From Cycas panzhihuaensis (lineage: Eukaryota > Cycadophyta), in the NCBI GenBank assembly GCA_023213395.1, contig CM041465.1, positions 806,001 through 870,000 of the forward strand: a stretch of DNA of 64,000 nucleotides, in the 5' to 3' direction. The notes below the pieces were generated by a model that did no database searches, had not been told where the DNA came from, and saw only the letters and a list, made by a program, of their open reading frames with translations. Every line of letters begins with the position of its first letter. Within the stretch, counting starts at the first letter, position 1. The position numbers were made by a program, and so were the translations under genes. This document shows positions 58,976 to 64,000 of this stretch, in pieces.

Positions 58976-58983
58976 AGCCCTTC
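58976..58983 (+). promoter_or_regulatory. LTR TATA box
   Basis: tttctataaattgagccc, the best TATA match in the LTR, lies about 360 bp before the LTR end. The same ctataaat is present in reverse in both solo LTRs (for example near 15342), so it is conserved in the family. Confidence 0.55.
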
Positions 58984-59153
58984 TACAGGTTGGAGAGGTG
59001 GTTCTTGGAGACTTGACTTGGGAAGCATCCTTGGAGAAGCATTTGGAGGGTTGGAATCCCCCTTATGGTATAATTGTAACATTTACTCCTTGTAATTTTA
59101 CCATTCTTTTGCTAGTTGATTTCTCCACCATTAAATGGAGATTTTAATGGTTT

Positions 59154-59159
59154 AATAAA
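59154..59159 (+). terminator. LTR polyadenylation signal
   Basis: AATAAA in ggtttaataaaagtattac, about 175 bp downstream of the TATA box and inside the LTR, in the position expected for R/U5 transcript-end processing. It is conserved in reverse in the solo LTRs. Confidence 0.5.
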
Positions 59160-59341
59160 AGTATTACTCATCATACTTTTGGATTAATATCAAGAATAAT
59201 TGATTTGGTGTAGAATTTTCCTTTCATGGGCTCATTGTTGTTTTGATGTTATTGAGCTTTCTACACTAACTCCCAGGATCTCAAGGAGGAAAGGTTGATA
59301 ATTGATTTCTTCACCAACTAAGCTCTTTTGGGATCATATTT

Positions 59342-59354
59342 TGGTATCAGAGCC
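59342..59354 (+). other. Primer binding site, initiator tRNA-Met type
   Basis: TGGTATCAGAGCC begins five bases after the LTR end. It is the standard plant LTR-retrotransposon site complementary to the 3' end of initiator tRNA-Met, and it fixes the LTR boundary and element orientation. Confidence 0.9.
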
Positions 59355-59379
59355 TCTGATCTTTGTTGTAGGGACTTGA

Positions 59380-60515
59380 ATGGTACAAACAAGGAAAGGA
59401 TACAAAGAGAAAGATGAAGACTTTCTTGTGTTGCAATCACTAAGAAGACAAAGAAAGAATCCAAGCACCATGGCTGAAAAAGAAGATGGAGAAATTAGAT
59501 TTGAAAGGCTTGAGAAGAACGTCGAAGCCTTGATACAAATGATGACCCACCTTCTACCTCTAATCAAAGGAAAAGGCAAAGAGAAGGAATTTGAAGGAGG
59601 ATCCACATATGACCACGACCATGAAGAGGAAGAGGAGGAGACCTTAAAGCACTCTTTTGAAGAAAGCAAGGGTACTTCATCTCATCAACCCTTCAAGGTG
59701 GAGGCAAAGCTGGATATTCCAACTTATGATGGAGAGGTAAATGCTGAAAAGTTGGACCATTGGTTGGATCAACTTGAAACCTACTTCACAATCTATGCTT
59801 ATAGTAATGCTCAAAAGCTTTCATTTGCTAGGCTCAAGTTGTGTAAACATGCATTGACATGGTGGAATGCATATTTAAAGACTCATGATGTATCTTCTTT
59901 TTCATGGAGGGATTTTAAGAAAATAATAAAGAAGCAATTCTACCCCATAGGTCATGAGGAAGACCAATGGGTCACTTGGCAATATTTACGCCAAGGGAGA
60001 GGTGTAAGTGTCCAAGACTATACTTCTTTATTTTTAGGCATGGCATGCTACTTGGTATTAATATGGATGAACATGTCACTCTTATGAAATTCATTGGAGG
60101 ATTACATGAATACATAAGGAAGGAACTAAGGCTTTTTAAGGTTCAATCCATTGGAGAAGCAAGTAGGATGGCTATGGCAATAGAAAGTAAAAGTAAGAAA
60201 TCTACATTCATGTCTAAAGATTCTACTTTTACTTCTAATAAGTATGAAAAGAATCCTAAATTGCACTCATCAAAAAGGCAAGAAGGAAAGAAGAAAAGAA
60301 CTAATTTTGTTAAAAGTTCTAACTATTGTGAGCATTGTAATATTAGTGGTCATATTACAGCAAAGTGTTGGAAGTTACATCCTGAACTAAAGCGGAAGCA
60401 TATCAAGGATATGGAATTAAGAAAGAAGGAAAAAGGGAAAGCACTACTTTCTGAGGTGGAGATTCAAAGTGAAGGAGAAGAAGAGAAGGTCACTCTACTT
60501 ACAAATTCAAGATGA
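59380..60515 (+). pseudogene. gag: gag (capsid/nucleocapsid) with frameshifts
   Basis: The first ATG is 26 bases after the primer site and opens with MVQTRKGYKEK. Around residues 105-230 is a retrotransposon gag domain: LDIPTYDGEVNAEKLDHWL, LTWWNAYL, FKKIIKKQFYP, QGRGVSVQDYT. The frame is lost near 60040 after VQDYTSLF and continues in a neighbouring frame with IGGLHEYIRKELRLF. That segment carries a zinc knuckle CX2CX4HX4C at 60327-60368 (CEHCNISGHITAKC) and ends at a stop at 60513. A second shift near 60510 returns to the first frame for protease. The order is normal for gypsy gag; the shifts make it non-functional as it stands. Basic and acidic runs (KGKGKEKE, EEEEEE) flank the capsid part. 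Confidence 0.85.
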
Positions 60516-60957
60516 TGCTACAACGGAGGAACTATTTCACTTGAAGCTTCAAGTGGGAAATAGTATGATTGGTGCCATTATAGATCCGGGAAGCCAAAAG
60601 AATTTGATCTCAGAAAGTTTGGTAAAGAGCATTGGTTTGGTAACTACTCCTCACCCTCATCCATATCCTCTTGGTTGGATCCATAAAGATGTGGAAATGC
60701 AAATATCAAAGTAATGTACACTTAAATTTTCCATCACTAATGATTTTGTTGATGAGGTAATATGTGATGTGGTGCCACTGGATGTATGCCATGTTGTGCT
60801 TGGAAGTCCCTACTTGTGGGATCGAGATGCACTCTTCTATCGAAGGGAGAGAAAGTATCGATTGATGAAGGATAACAAGGGCTTCATCATAAAGGCCACA
60901 AAGAAGCACTTGGATAAGATAACATTAATTTCAAATTTACTCAAGCAAAAAGGATGA
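60490..60957 (+). pseudogene. Retropepsin-like aspartic protease with in-frame stop
   Basis: Frame restored relative to the gag start: ELFHLKLQVGNSMIGAIIDPG, with the catalytic Asp at 60583, then NLISESLVKSIGL. The active-site triad reads D-P-G, not the usual D-S/T-G. A TAA at 60712-60714 interrupts the frame, which then resumes without a shift: CTLKFSI, DVVPLDVCHVVLGSPYLWD, RDALFYRR. The LGSPYLWDRDA stretch is typical of plant gypsy polyproteins just after the protease fold. The frame ends at a TGA at 60955. The TAA could be a decayed CAA. The protease would process the polyprotein in an intact element. Confidence 0.8.
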
Positions 60958-61125
60958 TCAATGCATGTGGTAAATTTGTCATCTTAATGGTAAGGAGAAA
61001 AGAAGAGCCAAGAGATGAAGAAGGTCCTTCTACTCACACTCTTCTTATATCACCTAAGGAAATGCAACAAATTGAGGAGTTAAAGACAAGGTATGATATT
61101 CTATTTCAACATGTTGATGGGCTTC
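60958..61125 (+). pseudogene. Protease-RT linker fragment of pol
   Basis: After the stop at 60957 a different frame carries RRKEEPRDEEGPSTHTLLIS and MQQIEELKTRYDILFQ, which resembles the variable linker before reverse transcriptase in gypsy elements. It is cut at gggcttc by the nested LTR, before any recognisable RT motif. Confidence 0.5.
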
Positions 61126-63612
61126 TGTTTCCCGGCTATCGGGAATGGACTCGGACGATTGTCGACGAGTTTGTTCAGGTATATGTTTTCACTTTTCTTA
61201 CTTATGATTGCTAAGGTAATTTGGAGTAATTTGATTGACATATGCCCTTTGCCGCACGCATTACACTGCTCATAATGCATGTGCCTAACGGCACCCTTTA
61301 GCCTATGACGACTCACAGCGGGGGCATCCATAAGCAGATGCGACACCTCGTATGGCGTCTGACCACTCACGATGTCTCCATGGTCTTCGGGATGCTTTTG
61401 CCACTGTTATTCGTGTTACCACGTGCCATTGATGTTGCGAACCCTTCCTAAGCCCGGTTTAACCCTTAGTTAGGGCTCCTTGCATCGTTGGTGCTTGCCT
61501 TGCCTGGGCCTTCCCGATTGATGTATTTCGGGCTTAGCCCTGCTTACCCTAAAAGCGATGTTTATGACTTTTATAATGTATTTTCTTCTTTTTTCGAGTT
61601 TTGATGCAGTGGTAAACTAAGCGATAGCGGAGTTTGTGATCTGCGAAGTTTGCCGCGGTATGACTGTTTAAAATTTTAAAAAAAGAAGCCACGCGACAGT
61701 GGCCGCATTTTTTCGCGTGAGCTGGCGTGGCTCCGTCTGATGGAGGCGCCCCAAGGCCCCAGCGTTCACTTGCTATGCCCAAGGCATAAAACCTCTTTTT
61801 TCATTCATTTGCCTCATTCTTGAGTTCACTTTTCTAGACTTCTAAGCAAAAACTCTCTACCAAAAGACAAAGGAAAACACAGAAACTAAAGATTTTCATG
61901 AACAGTTAGCTTGAGCGTATGAAGTGGGCTACTACCGGAGTTGCAGGGGCCATTGCCCCCTCACGTCTCTCCATCACAAGCTTCACCTTCTCTTACGAAT
62001 ACTCAAAGATCCAAAGCATTTCTTCACAAGAAAGACTACTCCAAAGGACAACTTCTAGCTCCCATCTCGCAGAGCTTCCTCCTTCCATCTTCTTGCAAAG
62101 GACACCAAAAAACCAGCCTTAGACATTGCTTGTGCTGCTGCTCCAAGTAACCAAGGTGCACGCATGCATGCTCTCCTTCATTCAAGGTATTTCTTGTCTC
62201 TTGTTGGTGCATTTTCCTTGCTTTTTGTTGTTCTATTTGCAATTTCCTTCCTCTCTTTTGCATATACTTGCTTTGGGATCTTCTTTTGTCATTGGATGTA
62301 AGTAATCTTGGCTAGTGGTGACTTACTATAAGCGCCCTTAGATTGGTTACATTTCTTTGCATTTCCTTGAGACTCGTCCTTCCTTTTCTAGCTTTCTCTT
62401 TCACCATTTTCTAAGCTAGTCGGTATAAAGGGTTTCACGCGAGGATTAGAGGGAGATAGGCGGGGTTCCGTCCCCCATTGCCATCCTTCTCCCAAGGGTT
62501 CCGTCCCTTGTCCTCTCTCTCCTTTATCACCCGCTCTTTCTTAGGAAACGGGGTTAGGGAAGCCTAAGAGGGTCGGTTTGAGTTCTTTTCCTTTGGTGTA
62601 GGCAACTTTGTTACTACTGTCTCACCTCGTTGCTGCTAGCATTACCTTCCGGACCCGTGGAGACCACTCGTGGGTGAGTTAGCCATCCAGGCTACACTCG
62701 ATCCCATATAGTACATTTTGTGGTGCTTGGTTTGTATGCTTACCGTGCAGTGTTGTTTCATTTTTGGTTACGTGTTGGTGCGTAACTTGGTTTCTTTAGT
62801 TTAGTTGATTTCATTTCAGTATATACACATATATCTTGTTGTGCTTCGTAGCCTCTCCCCGAGAGGAAGGCATTCTCTCTGTTTGTTTGCAGGATCACGT
62901 CAGAGGGAGTGGTGCACGAGATCAACCCGTTGCCGGTCGGCTCTCGCACGGTATCTCTTCTCCCTTTTCGTTTCGAGCTTTGCTTTTCGTCCTTTCATTT
63001 TATTCAGTCTTTGCATGCCTTAGGGGAGGTAAGTAAACCCCCTTCGTCGCCTCCAAGAAGCGTTGCATGCGTGGAGGAGAGAGGAAAGGAGCGCCCGAGG
63101 AGAGGATCCACACTTCATCCTCAACCATGGGATCCAGGTATTCCTCGCGTTTCCTTTGTTTTTTCCCTTTTAGCGTTCTTGCCTTTTATACATGCTTAAT
63201 AGGTAAAGAGAAGGGAATATAAAGAAAAAGGGAAATAGTCTTTTATTTTACGTTTACTTTTACATGCTTTCTTTTACATTGCATTACGTAGAGACAGAAG
63301 ACCCATTTACGTTGTATTTCCCAACCCATGCCTTACTTCACTTGGTTGCACGTTGAGTTTGTTGCCCTCTCATTGCCTTCTCATCACCTTGAGAAGCCGC
63401 AACGCGAGGTTTCCTTTTTCCTTCCGGCCATCAGGAAGGTAGGAAGGCCTCATCTTGCTCGGCCACAGGAAGCAACCAGGCACCTTGCGATCCGTGCCGC
63501 TCGGCGCCGACGGACGTCTGCGAGGTATGATCCTCGCTATTGCTTTGTTTAGCGTATTGTTTTATGCCCTTCCCGCTAGGCGTTGGATCATTGCCCCGCG
63601 GAGAGCGTTTCA
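61126..63612 (+). repeat. Long 5' LTR of nested element
   Basis: 2487 bp from TGTTTCCCGGC to gcgtttCA. The start equals the first 11 bases of the 2774 bp solo LTR at 42214. A TATA-like gcataaaacc near 61786 follows an inverted repeat TATGCC-caa-GGCATA (61774-61788). The interior has no recognisable domain. Open frames of 60-96 codons are scattered and overlapping, so no gene is called. Confidence 0.7.
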
Positions 63613-63613
63613 C

Positions 63614-63632
63614 TGGCGACCATACTGGGGAC
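63614..63632 (+). other. Primer binding site, tRNA-Arg type
   Basis: TGGCGACCATACTGGGGAC begins two bases after the LTR-terminal CA. It is like the TGGCGACTCnnCTGGGGAC site used by Tat/Ogre elements; the middle bases differ from the usual form. Confidence 0.75.
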
Positions 63633-64000
63633 TGCCAGTAAGGGAGCTAGATCCGCTTCCCCTTCGTGTTGGTGCTCTTGCCTTTAGGTAGGCTTGCATT
63701 TTGTGTTTTGAGTTGGGCAACCCCCAACGGGTTTGCGGTCTTTCTTTTCCTTTTCGTTTTTTCTAACAACGCTCGCGGAGGCGTTGCATGCGACGTTTCT
63801 CGCGCCGCTTGCGGGGTTTGCCGCCGTTGTTAGAAGACCAATCGTCGCGTTTCATTCCATCGTTGAACCCCGTTTCGGCAATGGAAGGTTACCCGTCCGA
63901 TTGGGCCTACCATGCCATGACTTCAGGAACTCAAGAGTTCCCTTCATCCGTTCCGGAATCCACCGTGAGGCGAGGATTCCATCTATTACCACGATGACCA
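63633..64000 (+). other. Leader of nested element
   Basis: Untranslated leader after the primer site. It holds an 11 bp inverted repeat (ttctaacaacg 63761-63771 with cgttgttagaa 63825-63835). An open frame starts at 63788, with an inner ATG near 63880 (MEGYPSDWAYHAMT), and ends at 63997. It has no recognisable domain and may be noise or an early leader frame. Confidence 0.45.

Larger units (their letters stand above)
58282..59336 (+). repeat. 5' LTR of the gypsy-type element
   Basis: 1055 bp bounded by a perfect 6 bp inverted repeat, TGATCC at 58282 and GGATCA at 59331-59336, five bases before the primer site. It contains a 195 bp internal tandem duplication (tccaaatgag at 58561 and 58756), a TATA box and a polyadenylation signal. 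The two solo LTRs in IGS1 and IGS2 are the same family in reverse orientation. Confidence 0.85.
58282..61125 (+). mobile_element. Ty3/gypsy-type LTR retrotransposon, 5' part, interrupted at 61126
   Basis: Element inserted into the rDNA spacer in plus orientation. Order: 5' LTR 58282-59336, primer binding site 59342-59354, broken gag 59380-60515, protease region 60490-60957, then a short pol linker. It is interrupted by another element's LTR at 61126. The five bases before the LTR are gcagg, the expected target duplication, but its right partner lies outside the window. Reverse transcriptase, integrase and the 3' LTR are not visible. Gag and protease order plus the tRNA-Met primer site fit Ty3/gypsy. 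A Ty1/copia placement is less likely because the protease and following sequence resemble gypsy polyproteins. Confidence 0.85.
61126..64000 (+). mobile_element. Nested Tat/Ogre-like Ty3/gypsy element (5' part, runs off window)
   Basis: The element sits inside the pol linker of the first retrotransposon. It has a long 5' LTR (61126-63612), a tRNA-Arg-type primer site one base later, and at least 368 bp of leader. Long LTRs together with a TGGCGAC...TGGGGAC primer site are characteristic of the plant Tat/Ogre group. No gag or pol domain is reached, so lineage assignment rests on these two features. The left flank base group gcttc (61121-61125) should be repeated after the 3' LTR. Confidence 0.75.

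Noticed and set aside
63788-63997. Start of gag in the nested element
   Set aside because: The 69-codon frame ends before any recognisable gag motif and the window ends soon after; it is kept only as a note in the leader entry.

Overview
The window reads as part of a decaying nuclear 45S ribosomal DNA array from a seed plant, with no conventional protein-coding gene. All rRNA sequence lies on the minus strand. Read left to right it gives: partial ITS1 and 18S copy 1; a 15.9 kb intergenic spacer (IGS1); 26S copy 1, ITS2, 5.8S, ITS1 and 18S copy 2; a 21.4 kb spacer (IGS2); 26S copy 2, a tandemly duplicated 26S-5'/ITS2/5.8S block, ITS1 and 18S copy 3; and a third spacer (IGS3) cut at 58281 by an LTR retrotransposon. 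A second retrotransposon is nested inside the first from 61126 and runs off the window. The two complete unit intervals measure 22.2 kb and 28.3 kb (18S start to 18S start).

The very long spacers, the ~0.66-0.68 kb ITS1, and 5.8S/18S variants such as ACTTAGTGTGAA and GCCACGATGAAG suggest a gymnosperm, possibly a cycad-like or cupressophyte-like lineage. That placement rests on remembered family features, not a search. The rRNA genes are near full length (18S ~1.79-1.82 kb, 26S ~3.39 kb, 5.8S ~155 bp). They carry many C-to-T and G-to-A changes, including changes at universally conserved sites such as the peptidyl-transferase loop. This is the pattern of methylated, silenced rDNA escaping concerted evolution, so the copies are best treated as rRNA pseudogenes.

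The spacers share one layout from 18S outward: an ETS-side stretch; a ~320 bp tandem repeat (A); a ~1.2 kb low-copy block (lost in IGS1); a ~260 bp repeat (B); a ~1.12 kb higher-order array built from ~350-420 bp monomers (C); a T-rich 51 bp minisatellite; ~140 bp repeats (D); a solo LTR; a Ty1/copia RNase H remnant; and ~60/90 bp repeats (E) touching the 26S 3' end. Families B, C and D share one core (around ATACGGGACGYGTCTTT), so about 10 kb of spacer seems to descend from a single module.

Mobile-element history can be ordered. The gypsy-family solo LTR and the copia remnant occupy matching positions in IGS1 and IGS2, so they predate unit duplication. A 2.8 kb solo LTR with a perfect GAAAG target duplication is only in IGS2. 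A related gypsy element (5' LTR, tRNA-Met primer site, broken gag and protease) inserted into the B array of IGS3. It was later invaded by a Tat/Ogre-like element with a 2.5 kb LTR and a tRNA-Arg-type primer site.
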